A DNA stretch of 38,587 nt from Gammaproteobacteria bacterium (lineage in GTDB: Bacteria > Pseudomonadota > Gammaproteobacteria > Pseudomonadales > Cellvibrionaceae), in NCBI GenBank assembly GCA_025362015.1, contig JANYIO010000105.1, forward strand, positions 1 to 38,587, given 5' to 3'. The notes under the pieces are model-generated. The model saw only the letters and a program-made list of their open reading frames with translations, ran no database searches and was not told where the DNA came from. This document shows, piece by piece, positions 1-7,577 of this stretch. Positions within the stretch are counted from its first letter, which is position 1, and the number at the start of each line of letters is the position of its first letter. Made by a program: the position numbers and the translations under genes.

Positions 1-874
1 TTCCCATGTTGTACATGCTTACTTTTGCGTGCGAATTCATCTTGCGTGATAAAATTTGGTAAAAGTGGCTTCTGTGGGGGGAATACCATTTTTGTTTTGT
101 TACAAGGCGGTAAAACAATGTCCATGAAGCGTCTGTCAGAAAGGTTCCTAAAAGAATAATTCCACTCCACAATGTAAAGATATGCATTAATATACCGGTG
201 ATTAATATGCAGGGTAATAGCATCCCAAGATAGGTGCTGCCTATATCGCCCATAAATATTTTTGCTGGTTGCCAATTTAGAAATAAGAAACCAAAAAGCG
301 GCCCTAAAATAGTAATTTGAAGAAAAGCCCAATCATTTTGATGATGTTGCAATGAAAACCCTATTGATACTGATATAAAAAAAATGGCTTCCGATGTTGC
401 AATTCCATCAATGCCATCCATAAAGTTATAAAGATTAATTGTCCATAAAGCGCCAAAAAAAACTATCAATACAAGGGCTATTGTAAATAAATCATTATTG
501 TGAATTTTTAATATATAGAAAACTAATCCAACAGCAATGAACTGCCATAGTAAGCGAACCAGTCGAGGCACTCCCTTTTTAACATCATCAATAATGCCGA
601 TACTAGCGACTAACAGCGGTGGAACCAAGAGAGCGAAATATATATTTGCATTGAGGTTATAGAGTTCAAATTTATAGCTGATAACTAATATAAGACTAAT
701 TAGCGTAACAAAAGATATTCCCCCAATTCGCGGGGTCGGGATTTTGTGCGAGCTTCTCTCGTTTGTCGTGTCCAGCAGAGAATACTTAAATGAGTATTGG
801 ATTAAGACTTTCGTGAATTGATAACCTGCAATGGTTGAAAGAATGATTTCCAGGATTAGCAGAGCGAGATTCAT
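1..874 (-). CDS. wbpL: WbpL/WecA-type undecaprenyl-phosphate sugar-1-phosphate transferase (3' end outside window)
   Basis: Integral-membrane enzyme of glycosyltransferase family 4 (MraY/WecA/WbpL). It would load the first HexNAc-1-phosphate onto undecaprenyl phosphate to start O-antigen or exopolysaccharide repeat synthesis at the inner membrane. The frame is open from the ATG at 872-874 to the window edge (about 291 residues seen). Family motifs in order: ERSSHKIPTPRIGG near residue 45, the DD pair at 96-97, NFMDGIDG at 150-157, FMGDIGS at 207-213 and the HRSH loop at 267-270. Hydrophobic helices separate them. The HRSH-Y pattern fits WbpL more than WecA. It starts 1 nt after the stop of the upstream epimerase gene, so the two are co-transcribed. 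The stretch is AT-rich, as is common for O-antigen loci. The C-terminus is missing only because the window ends. The family call is firm; the exact sugar is not. Confidence 0.88.
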   Translation of the reverse strand, partial: MNLALLILEIILSTIAGYQFTKVLIQYSFKYSLLDTTNERSSHKIPTPRIGGISFVTLISLILVISYKFELYNLNANIYFALLVPPLLVASIGIIDDVKKGVPRLVRLLWQFIAVGLVFYILKIHNNDLFTIALVLIVFFGALWTINLYNFMDGIDGIATSEAIFFISVSIGFSLQHHQNDWAFLQITILGPLFGFLFLNWQPAKIFMGDIGSTYLGMLLPCILITGILMHIFTLWSGIILLGTFLTDASWTLFYRLVTKQKWYSPHRSHFYQILSRKMNSHAKVSMYNMG

Positions 875-875
875 A

Positions 876-1760
876 TTATTCTATTGGTATCCAATTTAGA
901 AGATTTTTGGTTTCGCTTATGTCAATTTCAAGATTATCAAAAACGCTTTCGATTTGGGGTTTAACAAAAGGAATAAGTTTGAGGATCACAAAAATTATAT
1001 TGGGTACGCTAATAAGGATAGCTGTTTTTTCAGAAAATATTTCTAATAACCCAACAATTTCTTTGGTGCTACGTTTAATTCCATCACTTACTAGGAATAT
1101 TCGATTTTTTGCTTCTGGATGCAATATTATGTGACAAATGAAGCTACATAAATTATTGATGGATATTATGTCCCTACAATTATTAATTGCGCCAACGGGA
1201 ATGGGAACACCTTTATTTATTAATTTAATGAGTGCGTTTAGATTACCTTTACATTTATCGCCCCATATTAGCGGAGAACGGATAATAGTTAAACTTGTAT
1301 CGGTGTCATGTAATATTTCTTTGATAAGTATTTCGCCTTCTAACTTGGACTTTCCATAGCTATCACAAGGGGTAGGGATATCCTGTGCCTTGAATGGTTT
1401 TCCCGGCGGGGTGGTATTCCCGAGTACTTTTATACTACTCAAATAAATAAACTGTTTGATTTTTGCTTTGTAGGCAATGCAGGCAAGATCTTTACTTAAG
1501 TTTATATTATCTCGTTGAAAATCTTCCCGCGTCGCATTTTTTGTATGAGCCCTTGCTGCTAGATGGATAAAACAATCAAAATCAACTAATTGCTTGCCCA
1601 TATCTTCAGGGCTAGTAGTTTCAATATTAATGAAATTTTTATACCCTTCTTTATTATTTCTACCGATTTTTATCAAATTTATATTGGCTTTTGTAAGAAG
1701 GGTTGAGCTTAGTTTTTGTCCGACAAATCCGTTGGCACCGCTGATTGCAATATTCAACAT
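876..1760 (-). CDS. wbpV: NAD-dependent epimerase/reductase, WbpV-like (nucleotide-sugar biosynthesis)
   Basis: Extended short-chain dehydrogenase of 294 residues. The N-terminus has the Rossmann glycine motif GANGFVG at about residues 8-14, a following HLAARAH segment, and the catalytic YGKSK (Tyr-x-x-x-Lys) near residue 135. By family knowledge, WbpV-type enzymes reduce the 4-keto group of UDP-4-keto-6-deoxy-GlcNAc to give UDP-QuiNAc or a related sugar, which the adjacent WbpL-type transferase then puts on the lipid carrier. The ATG at 1758-1760 directly precedes the Rossmann strand, so the start is secure. The next gene begins 1 nt downstream. GC content is visibly below that of htpG and later genes, which suggests a horizontally exchanged polysaccharide locus. 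UDP-glucose 4-epimerase-like activity is the alternative, as sequence alone does not fix the substrate. Confidence 0.82.
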   Translation of the reverse strand: MLNIAISGANGFVGQKLSSTLLTKANINLIKIGRNNKEGYKNFINIETTSPEDMGKQLVDFDCFIHLAARAHTKNATREDFQRDNINLSKDLACIAYKAKIKQFIYLSSIKVLGNTTPPGKPFKAQDIPTPCDSYGKSKLEGEILIKEILHDTDTSLTIIRSPLIWGDKCKGNLNALIKLINKGVPIPVGAINNCRDIISINNLCSFICHIILHPEAKNRIFLVSDGIKRSTKEIVGLLEIFSEKTAILISVPNIIFVILKLIPFVKPQIESVFDNLEIDISETKNLLNWIPIE

Positions 1761-1803
1761 GAGTTCTTCCTGGCTAATGTTTTTACTGGGCTATTATCGC
1801 TGC

Positions 1804-1832
1804 TTGATTATCACTAAGGCAACTGATAAAGT
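1804..1832 (+). promoter_or_regulatory. Probable sigma-70 promoter of tRNA-Val
   Basis: TTGATT (1804-1809) and TAAAGT (1827-1832) are separated by 17 nt. A GC-rich GCGCGCC stretch follows at once, the kind of discriminator known from stringently controlled stable-RNA promoters. The tRNA begins 15 nt after the -10 box. The -10 match is only 4 of 6. Confidence 0.5.
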
Positions 1833-1847
1833 GCGCGCCTCTAAAAT

Positions 1848-1924
1848 AGGACTATAGCTCAGTTGGTTAGAGCGCTATCATGACATGGTAGATGTCGTCA
1901 GTTCGAGCCTGACTAGTCCTACCA
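1848..1924 (+). tRNA. tRNA-Val (anticodon GAC)
   Basis: A 77-nt cloverleaf with CCA encoded. Acceptor AGGACTA (1848-1854) pairs with TAGTCCT (1914-1920). The D-arm is GCTC/GAGC. The anticodon stem CTATC/GGTAG encloses the loop ATGACAT, giving anticodon GAC (Val, GUC/GUU codons). The T-arm contains GTTCGAGCC. It sits at the border of the AT-rich polysaccharide genes, facing away from them. Confidence 0.95.
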
Positions 1925-1935
1925 AATCGTACAAT

Positions 1936-1966
1936 AAAAAGGTGCTTTCTTTAAAGCGCCTTTTTT
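1936..1966 (+). terminator. Intrinsic terminator after tRNA-Val
   Basis: GGTGCTTT (1941-1948) pairs with AAAGCGCC (1953-1960) around a 4-nt loop and is followed by TTTTTT. A run of A precedes the stem, so it could also act on the opposite strand. It lies 16 nt after the tRNA CCA end. Confidence 0.85.
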
Positions 1967-2417
1967 ATTGACCAAAATTTCTCATTCGTAATGTCTGCCC
2001 CTTTTCATGGTCAATATCCTACAGAAAATAGTGATTTTGGCGGCTATTACAATATGTTGTTTTTGGTGACAATGGTCGCCACAAGGAGGTTCTCTGGGAA
2101 TGTTAGTCGACTAGGTAAGGTCAATGGATGCGACTACTTGTTTAGGTGGTTTGGATGCTGCTTATTTGTTTCAGGGATGTTATGGATTAAGGGTTCTGGA
2201 TGAATCTGTAGTAAAGAAGCATGGGAAAGTGCTGGAAGCCGTAATAGGTATGGATGCAAACATGCAATGGAAAGCAATGAGTCACTCAAATATGGAAATT
2301 AAGGATAGTGCTATTCAGGAGATTATGGAGATGTAAGCACAGGAGTGGCGGGGTATGGTAATCAGTTGGCAGGAAGCCGAATGATTGTTTTAACCTTTTA
2401 TTGTTGGAAATAATTAT
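1967..2417. other. Spacer with no convincing gene (possible small-ORF remnant)
   Basis: About 450 nt between the tRNA terminator and the next hairpin. Two overlapping short plus-strand frames exist: 1991-2203 (70 codons) and 2124-2336 (70 codons). The second has a weak AAGG upstream and a more protein-like composition (it begins MDATTCLGGLDAAYLFQG). I recognise neither. They share sequence in different frames, so at most one is real. The stretch may be a decayed gene or an integration scar beside the tRNA. Confidence 0.35.
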
Positions 2418-2448
2418 GGGGCTGCACCGCAAGGGCGGCCCCTCTCTT
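2418..2448 (+). terminator. GC-rich hairpin, probable terminator before htpG
   Basis: GGGGCTGC (2418-2425) and GCGGCCCC (2435-2442) form an 8-bp stem with one G-T pair and a 9-nt loop, followed by TCTCTTT. The T-tract is interrupted, so it may be a weak terminator. It separates the spacer from the htpG promoter. Confidence 0.55.
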
Positions 2449-2502
2449 TATGTGTTTGCAGTACTAATTATAGAATTTACCCTTTCTGTTTTACATCGCC
2501 CT

Positions 2503-2530
2503 CTTGATTTTCATGTTCTTCACCCCATCT
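2503..2530 (+). promoter_or_regulatory. Sigma-32 (heat-shock) promoter of htpG
   Basis: CTTGAT (2503-2508, within CCCTCTTGAT) matches the -35 element of RpoH promoters (CTTGAAA). CCCCATCT (2523-2530) matches the -10 element (CCCCATNT). The spacer is 14 nt, inside the 13-15 nt known for sigma-32. Transcription would start near 2537, giving a leader of about 70 nt before the htpG ATG. Confidence 0.85.
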
Positions 2531-2609
2531 TAGCGCCATAGGTTTTTTAGCCTTTTGCACATTCTTGATATTTTAAGCTGTACTATCTATTTGAACCAGG
2601 AGTTACACC

Positions 2610-4511
2610 ATGACCGTAGATGCCCAAAAAGAGACACGTGGATTTCAAACCGAAGCCAAGCAATTATTGCATTTGATGATTCATTCGCTGTATTCCAATA
2701 AAGAAATCTTCTTGCGTGAGTTGATCTCGAATGCGTCGGATGCGGCTGATAAGCTGCGCTTTGAGGCGGTTTCTAATGGTGATTTATACGAGGGTGATTC
2801 CGACTTAAAGATCCGTATCAGCTTTGATAAGGACGCGAAAACCCTAACTATTAGCGACAATGGTATTGGTATGACTCGCGCTGAGGTGATTGAAAATCTC
2901 GGAACTATTGCAAAATCGGGCACTGCGCAATTTATGCAAAAATTGAGTGGCGATCAGAAAAAAGACGCCCAATTAATTGGTCAGTTTGGCGTTGGTTTTT
3001 ATTCAGCTTTTATCGTTGCAGACAAGGTTGTAGTGACTTCTCGTCGAGCTGGTACAGCTGCTGCGGAAGGTGTGCGTTGGGAGTGTGATGGCGATGCGGA
3101 ATTTAGTGTTGAAACTGTTGAAAAAGCACAACGTGGTATGACAGTTGAGTTGCATTTAAAAGATGATGCCCTTGAGTTTGCTGATAACTGGCGTTTGCGT
3201 ACCATTATCAAAAAATATTCAGATCATATTGCTATTCCAGTAGTGATGTTGAAACCAATTCCCGCAGGTGAAGATGCGCCGGAAGTGCCAGAAGATGAAG
3301 TTATCAATACCGCCACTGCACTCTGGACGCGTTCACGTTCAGAGGTAACTGATGATGAGTATAACGAGTTTTATAAGCACATTAGTCATGATTATAGTGA
3401 GCCAGTGAGCTGGAGCCATAATCGTGTTGAAGGTAGTTTGGATTACACCAGTTTGCTTTATCTCCCATCACGCGCCCCTTATGATTTATACAATCGCGAT
3501 GCGACCCGTGGTTTAAAGTTGTATGTGCAACGTACTTTTATTATGGACGATGCTGAACAATTTTTGCCGTTGTATTTGCGTTTTATGAAAGGCGTTGTGG
3601 ATTCAAATGATTTGTCCCTCAATGTATCGCGGGAAATTTTACAAAAAGATCCTAATATTGACAGCATGCGTGGTGCCTTGACTAAACGCGTATTGGATAT
3701 GCTGGCAAAACTTGCTGCTAATGAGCCAGAAAAATATCAAAGTTTTTGGAATGAGTTTGGTCAAGTCATTAAAGAAGGTCCTGCTGAAGATTTTGCAAAT
3801 CGTGAAAAAATTGCCAAGTTATTGCGTTTTTCATCGACTCACACTGACAAAGCAGATCAAGATCAGTCCCTGGAAGCTTATGTTGCACGCATGCAAGAAG
3901 GCCAGGAGAAGATTTATTACATCGCCGCCGAAAATATCAATACCGCAAAAAGTAGCCCGCATTTAGAGGTGTTCCGTAAAAAAGGCATTGAAGTCTTATT
4001 GTTGGTCGATCGTGTGGACGAATGGCTGATGAGTCACTTGGCTGAGTTTGATGGCAAATCATTTCAAGATGTCGGCAAAGGCGAGTTGGATTTAGGCAAG
4101 CTGGATTCCGAAGAAGAAAAGCAAGCCCAGGAAAAAGTGGCAGAGCAATTAAAGCCTTTGCTTGATCGAGTAAAAACAGTATTAACTGAACAAGTGGCAG
4201 AGGTGCGTATTACTCACCGGTTAACAGATTCGCCTGCGTGTGTCGTTGTGGCTGAACATGATATGGGTGCGCAAATGCGCCGTATTTTGGAGTCTGCAGG
4301 ACAAAAAGTACCTGATTCAAAACCAATTTTTGAATTGAATCCTGAACATCCTTTGGTGAAAAAGCTGGAGCAAGAGAGCAGCGAAACTCGCTTTGTTGAT
4401 TTGGCGCACATTCTTTTTGATCAAGCAAATTTAGCAGAGGGTGCACAATTGCAAGATCCGGCAGCTTATGTGCAACGCTTGAATAAGTTGTTGCTGGAGC
4501 TGAGTCACTAA
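2610..4511 (+). CDS. htpG: Chaperone HtpG (bacterial Hsp90)
   Basis: Cytosolic ATP-dependent dimeric chaperone that remodels late folding intermediates with DnaK. Its 633 residues match the family. The N-terminal GHKL ATPase domain shows ELISNASDA with the catalytic Glu37 and Mg-binding Asn41, DNGIGM with the adenine-contacting Asp83, and the lid/gamma-phosphate segment [11 protein letters not shown] near residue 128. The middle domain holds [13 protein letters not shown] and NVSREILQ, with the phosphate-sensing Arg. The C-terminal dimerisation domain follows. The start is fixed by AGGAG at 2598-2602, 7 nt before the ATG. A sigma-32 promoter lies upstream and a strong terminator immediately downstream, so this is a single-gene heat-shock unit. 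No oddities seen. Confidence 0.98.
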   Translation: MTVDAQKETRGFQTEAKQLLHLMIHSLYSNKEIFLRELISNASDAADKLRFEAVSNGDLYEGDSDLKIRISFDKDAKTLTISDNGIGMTRAEVIENLGTIAKSGTAQFMQKLSGDQKKDAQLIGQFGVGFYSAFIVADKVVVTSRRAGTAAAEGVRWECDGDAEFSVETVEKAQRGMTVELHLKDDALEFADNWRLRTIIKKYSDHIAIPVVMLKPIPAGEDAPEVPEDEVINTATALWTRSRSEVTDDEYNEFYKHISHDYSEPVSWSHNRVEGSLDYTSLLYLPSRAPYDLYNRDATRGLKLYVQRTFIMDDAEQFLPLYLRFMKGVVDSNDLSLNVSREILQKDPNIDSMRGALTKRVLDMLAKLAANEPEKYQSFWNEFGQVIKEGPAEDFANREKIAKLLRFSSTHTDKADQDQSLEAYVARMQEGQEKIYYIAAENINTAKSSPHLEVFRKKGIEVLLLVDRVDEWLMSHLAEFDGKSFQDVGKGELDLGKLDSEEEKQAQEKVAEQLKPLLDRVKTVLTEQVAEVRITHRLTDSPACVVVAEHDMGAQMRRILESAGQKVPDSKPIFELNPEHPLVKKLEQESSETRFVDLAHILFDQANLAEGAQLQDPAAYVQRLNKLLLELSH

Positions 4512-4536
4512 CGTTTAATTATTTTGTTCTTTATTG

Positions 4537-4570
4537 AAGGCCTTGGCTATAATCTAGCCAAGGCCTTTTC
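4537..4570 (+). terminator. Intrinsic terminator of htpG
   Basis: A perfect 13-bp stem, AAGGCCTTGGCTA (4537-4549) with its complement at 4555-4567, has a 5-nt loop and a TTTT run that overlaps its end. It begins 25 nt after the htpG stop. Confidence 0.92.
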
Positions 4571-4631
4571 TTTATTGTTTTCTGCGTTGTCTTTTTATTT
4601 TTGCATGCCTTTGAAATTTTTGGAGTAGATG

Positions 4632-5102
4632 ATGGAATTTAAACAAGTAATGCTTGCCGCTAAAAAAAGTATTGCGTTGGTTGCACACGATAATAAAAAG
4701 AAAGACTTGGTGAGCTGGTGTCAAAAACATAAAGCCGATTTAGTAAAACACACCCTTTATGCAACTGGAACAACAGGGATGATTATTGAAAAAGAAGTAG
4801 GGCTAGTTGTTAATAAATTAATCAGTGGTCCTTTAGGGGGCGATCAGCAAGTAGGAGCATTAATTACGGAAGGTGATGTCAATATGCTGATTTTCTTTTG
4901 GGATCCGTTTGAACCCTTGCCGCACGATCCTGATGTAAAAGCCTTGCTAAGAATTGCCGCTGTGTGGAATATCCCGATTGCGACTAATCAAATGTCAGCT
5001 GATTTTATGGTGGCCTCACCTTTATTTAATTCTACCTCCGAGCGTTCAATTCCGGATTATGCAAGCTACTTAGCTAAACGTTCTGTGGAAATTGCAGGAT
5101 GA
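4632..5102 (+). CDS. mgsA: Methylglyoxal synthase
   Basis: Converts dihydroxyacetone phosphate to methylglyoxal plus phosphate, a bypass that relieves sugar-phosphate build-up and is inhibited by phosphate. The protein aligns by eye along its whole length with E. coli MgsA. ALVAHD carries the catalytic-site His near residue 19. YATGTTG is the phosphate-binding loop. GPLGGDQQ contains the essential Asp near residue 71. FFWDP, PHDPDVKALLR and WNIPIATN follow. Two ATGs lie in tandem at 4629 and 4632. GGAG at 4622-4625 is 3 nt from the first and 6 nt from the second, so I chose the second (156 residues). The stop overlaps the hpt start by 4 nt (ATGA), implying translational coupling. Confidence 0.96.
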   Translation: MEFKQVMLAAKKSIALVAHDNKKKDLVSWCQKHKADLVKHTLYATGTTGMIIEKEVGLVVNKLISGPLGGDQQVGALITEGDVNMLIFFWDPFEPLPHDPDVKALLRIAAVWNIPIATNQMSADFMVASPLFNSTSERSIPDYASYLAKRSVEIAG

Positions 5103-5647
5103 AATTTTTCGCGAATCTCGATGAGATAAATACCAATAGCCAATGCCTGTTTAATCTTGAAGAAATAGAGCAGGCTCTCAATATAATGGTGCAAAAAATC
5201 ACTGAAGATATGGCTGATAAGCGTCCAGTGGTGATTGGGGTAATGCGTGGGGCATTGGCCATGCTTGGATACATGCTGCCGCGCCTGGCATTTTATCTGG
5301 AGGTTGATTATGTACATGCAAGCCGCTATCAAAAGCAATTAATCCCGGGTGAGTTATTGTGGCTACATGAACCTCATATTCCTTTAGCCGGGCGCTGTGT
5401 GTTATTGGTTGATGATATTTTAGATCAAGGTGTAACGCTCAAGGCCATTTCTGAAAAATGTTATGCTTTGGGTGCAACTGAAGTCAAAATTGCAGTTTTG
5501 TGTAAAAAACATATTCAAAACTTCACCCCCGCAATCGCCGCGGATTACACCGCACTTGATGTGCCTGATGCTTATATTTTTGGTTATGGAATGGATTATG
5601 AAGGTGGCTGGCGAAATGCACCAGGCATCTATAAATTAATCAATTAA
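5099..5647 (+). CDS. hpt: Hypoxanthine-guanine phosphoribosyltransferase
   Basis: Purine-salvage enzyme of 182 residues that joins hypoxanthine or guanine to PRPP to give IMP or GMP in the cytosol. The type I PRTase PRPP-binding motif VLLVDDILDQGVTL lies at residues 101-114. VIGVMRGALAML near residue 45 forms the pyrophosphate loop, DYVHASRY the flexible-loop start, and DAYIFGYGMDYEGGWRN the purine-binding hood. The protein resembles the Pseudomonas-type Hpt rather than E. coli Hpt. Its ATG overlaps the mgsA stop, so mgsA-hpt is an operon. No terminator is obvious behind it; a duplicated 11-bp element follows. Confidence 0.93.
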   Translation: MKFFANLDEINTNSQCLFNLEEIEQALNIMVQKITEDMADKRPVVIGVMRGALAMLGYMLPRLAFYLEVDYVHASRYQKQLIPGELLWLHEPHIPLAGRCVLLVDDILDQGVTLKAISEKCYALGATEVKIAVLCKKHIQNFTPAIAADYTALDVPDAYIFGYGMDYEGGWRNAPGIYKLIN

Positions 5648-5679
5648 AGCGTTTCTTCCTCAGTCGTTGGCATTCCACC

Positions 5680-5706
5680 GTAGATCACTTTCGGTGTAGA
5701 TCACTT
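5680..5706. repeat. Short direct repeat after hpt
   Basis: GTAGATCACTT occurs at 5680-5690 and again at 5696-5706, a 16-nt period. It lies in the 135-nt gap between hpt and the flavodoxin gene. It looks like a small tandem duplication; no protein-binding role is assigned. Confidence 0.7.
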
Positions 5707-5782
5707 GCGTAAGCACGCCTTTGTTGGGAAAATCACCACCGGCTTTTATTTTATGTATTTTTAATCGGTATTAGAGGTGTTT

Positions 5783-6325
5783 GTGACCAAGATAGGGCTT
5801 TTTTTTGGCAGTGACGAAGGTAATACAGAAAAAGTTGCTTATCGTATTCAAAAACGTTTGGGTGATGATGTCGTGGAGGTGCGTGATATTGCTGATGTAA
5901 CGCAGCTGGATTTTGCTAATTACGACAGGATTATTTTGGGTATTCCTACCTGGGACTTTGGTCAAATACAGTCAGACTGGGAAGAGTTTTGGGACGATGT
6001 GTCAGCAGTGGACTTTTCAGGGAAGACGGTTGCTTTCTTTGGTCTCGGCGATCAGTTTGGCTACGGTGACTATTTTCTCGATGCAATGGGCATGTTACAT
6101 GACGTTGTTATACAAAGTGGTGCGGATATTATTGGACATTGGTCCACAGAGGGTTATGAATTCGATGCATCTAAAGCAGAGATTCCAGGAGACAAAAAAT
6201 TTGTTGGTTTGGCGTTGGATGAAGATCAGCAAGAGAATTTTACCGCGGAACGTCTTAATCTTTGGTGCGCGCAAATTCACTCAGAGTTTGGATTAGATAC
6301 ACCTTTGCACAATATTGATGATTAG
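5783..6325 (+). CDS. fld: Long-chain flavodoxin
   Basis: FMN-containing one-electron carrier of 180 residues, in the length range of FldA/FldB-type flavodoxins with the extra loop. The N-terminal phosphate-binding loop is GSDEGNTE at residues 9-16. The FMN-flanking loops are GIPTWDFGQIQSDWEEF (with the stacking Trp) and GLGDQFGYGDYF. It starts at the GTG at 5783, because AGAGG (5773-5777) sits 5 nt upstream. The upstream in-frame GTG at 5777 would overlap that site. The usual Thr of the loop (T-G-N-T) is replaced by Glu12. It is a single gene; its electron-transfer partner cannot be told from the neighbours. Confidence 0.93.
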   Translation: MTKIGLFFGSDEGNTEKVAYRIQKRLGDDVVEVRDIADVTQLDFANYDRIILGIPTWDFGQIQSDWEEFWDDVSAVDFSGKTVAFFGLGDQFGYGDYFLDAMGMLHDVVIQSGADIIGHWSTEGYEFDASKAEIPGDKKFVGLALDEDQQENFTAERLNLWCAQIHSEFGLDTPLHNIDD

Positions 6326-6442
6326 TTATCGAACGACTATCAGAAGCCACTATTAAAAATAGTAGCTAGTTTCACTTAACCCATTCCCTATAACTAATTG
6401 CTGGCTAGTTTATGATCTGAATGATTTTTCTACACAATCTTG

Positions 6443-6470
6443 TTGCACAACTAAGAATACTGTATATAAT
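6443..6470 (+). promoter_or_regulatory. Sigma-70 promoter of lexA-sulA
   Basis: TTGCAC (6443-6448) and TATAAT (6465-6470) have a 16-nt spacer. The -10 box lies inside the first SOS box and the second box covers the expected start point, so LexA bound here would block RNA polymerase. Confidence 0.8.
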
Positions 6471-6494
6471 CACAATTACTGTATAAACAAACAG
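6460..6494 (+). promoter_or_regulatory. Two tandem SOS (LexA) boxes
   Basis: Box 2 at 6479-6494 is a perfect CTGT-N8-ACAG with an AT-rich core. Box 1 at 6460-6475 is CTGT-N8-ACAA, one base off. Their centres are 19 nt apart, similar to the double box before E. coli lexA. They autoregulate lexA and control sulA. Confidence 0.88.
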
Positions 6495-6512
6495 ATTGAT
6501 GTGGAGCTACGA

Positions 6513-7115
6513 ATGTATAATCTTACCGCGCGCCAAGAGCAGGTTTTACAGCTCATCAAAAGTTATGCAGAGGAGACGGGTTATCCGCCTACTCGCGCTG
6601 AAATTGCTAACATCCTCGGTTATAAATCGCCAAACGCAGCAGAAGAACACATTAAAGCCCTCGCACGCAAAGGCGCTATTGAGGTTATCCCTGGTGCATC
6701 CCGCGGTATTCGTCTACCAGAAAAAATATCGGGTATTCCTATTGTTGGGCGCGTTGCCGCAGGTAGCCCAATATTAGCGGTGGAACATATAGAAGATTAC
6801 TGCAATATACCGGCAAACTTTTTCTCTCCCAGTGCGGACTACTTATTGCGCGTTAATGGTATGAGCATGAAAGATGTTGGCATACTGGATGGCGATTTGT
6901 TAGCAGTTCACCGTACGGATCAGGTGCGCAGTGGTCAAATTGTGGTAGCGCGTATTGGCGAAGAGGTAACGGTTAAGCGCTATAAACGCATAGGCAATCG
7001 TTTACAAGTTGAGCTCTGGCCTGAAAATCCCGATTTTGACGTGATCCATGTGGACTTGAACGATCAGGAATTCGCCATTGAAGGCTTAAGTGTAGGAGTG
7101 ATTCGTCGTGAATAA
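6513..7115 (+). CDS. lexA: LexA repressor, SOS regulator
   Basis: Homodimeric repressor that cleaves itself when stimulated by RecA filaments. The N-terminal winged helix-turn-helix spans residues 1-65 ([29 protein letters not shown]). The Ala83-Gly84 cleavage site lies in VAAGSP. The catalytic dyad is Ser118 (NGMSMKD) and Lys155 (EVTVKRYKR), each one less than E. coli numbering. I chose the ATG at 6513 (200 residues). An in-frame GTG at 6501 is part of GTGGAG, whose GGAG serves as the ribosome site 6 nt upstream of the ATG. Two SOS boxes precede it. The last 8 nt overlap the sulA-like gene, giving the lexA-sulA operon typical of pseudomonads. Confidence 0.97.
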   Translation: MYNLTARQEQVLQLIKSYAEETGYPPTRAEIANILGYKSPNAAEEHIKALARKGAIEVIPGASRGIRLPEKISGIPIVGRVAAGSPILAVEHIEDYCNIPANFFSPSADYLLRVNGMSMKDVGILDGDLLAVHRTDQVRSGQIVVARIGEEVTVKRYKRIGNRLQVELWPENPDFDVIHVDLNDQEFAIEGLSVGVIRRE

Positions 7116-7536
7116 AGCTCATCAACTTAATACAGCTGTAAGCACTGATGCTCTAAAAGATAATACTGAAGTTGCGTTATCCTGCGGTATTACCGAGTTA
7201 ATTATTGCTAATGGCTCACCAGACCAAGTTGCACTATTGATGCCGATGATCGCATTTATTAGTCAAAGTTGTAAAAGTCGTTGGGTTACCTGGATAGCAC
7301 CTTTACACGTTACTCGTGAGTTTTTGCAATCATTCGGCGTCAATACCAACTTTTTGCGCTTAATTCATTGCAGTGACGAGGCAAGCCGATTATGGATAAC
7401 CTGGGAAGCTTTGGCCGCAGGCAATAGCCACACTGTTATTTCCAGCCCAGGAAAGCTGACTGACAAAGAGTTAAAACAACTTGAAAATGCAGCTTATCAG
7501 GGGCGGTGTCAGGGTCTATTGTTACGAATCAGGTAG
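7108..7536 (+). CDS. sulA: SulA-like cell-division inhibitor
   Basis: Predicted SOS-induced protein of 142 residues that stops division by sequestering FtsZ, as in Pseudomonas, where sulA follows lexA. The segment SRWVTWIAP (near residue 57) and the RecA-like fold pattern [19 protein letters not shown] fit the SulA family. The N-terminal 25 residues are poorly conserved, as is usual. It starts at a GTG inside the lexA end (8-nt overlap), so translation is coupled and SOS-controlled. Identification rests on the operon position plus the WVTWIAP motif, since SulA sequences diverge strongly. It runs towards cmoB with 41 nt between the genes; no clear terminator is visible there. Confidence 0.83.
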   Translation: MNKAHQLNTAVSTDALKDNTEVALSCGITELIIANGSPDQVALLMPMIAFISQSCKSRWVTWIAPLHVTREFLQSFGVNTNFLRLIHCSDEASRLWITWEALAAGNSHTVISSPGKLTDKELKQLENAAYQGRCQGLLLRIR

Positions 7537-7577
7537 ATGATTTAAGGTATGTGGTGAAGGTACTTAACTTCAGTGTT

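Noticed and set aside
5777-5782. GTG at 5777 as flavodoxin start
   Set aside because: It overlaps the AGAGG ribosome site; GTG at 5783 has proper spacing and matches the family N-terminus.
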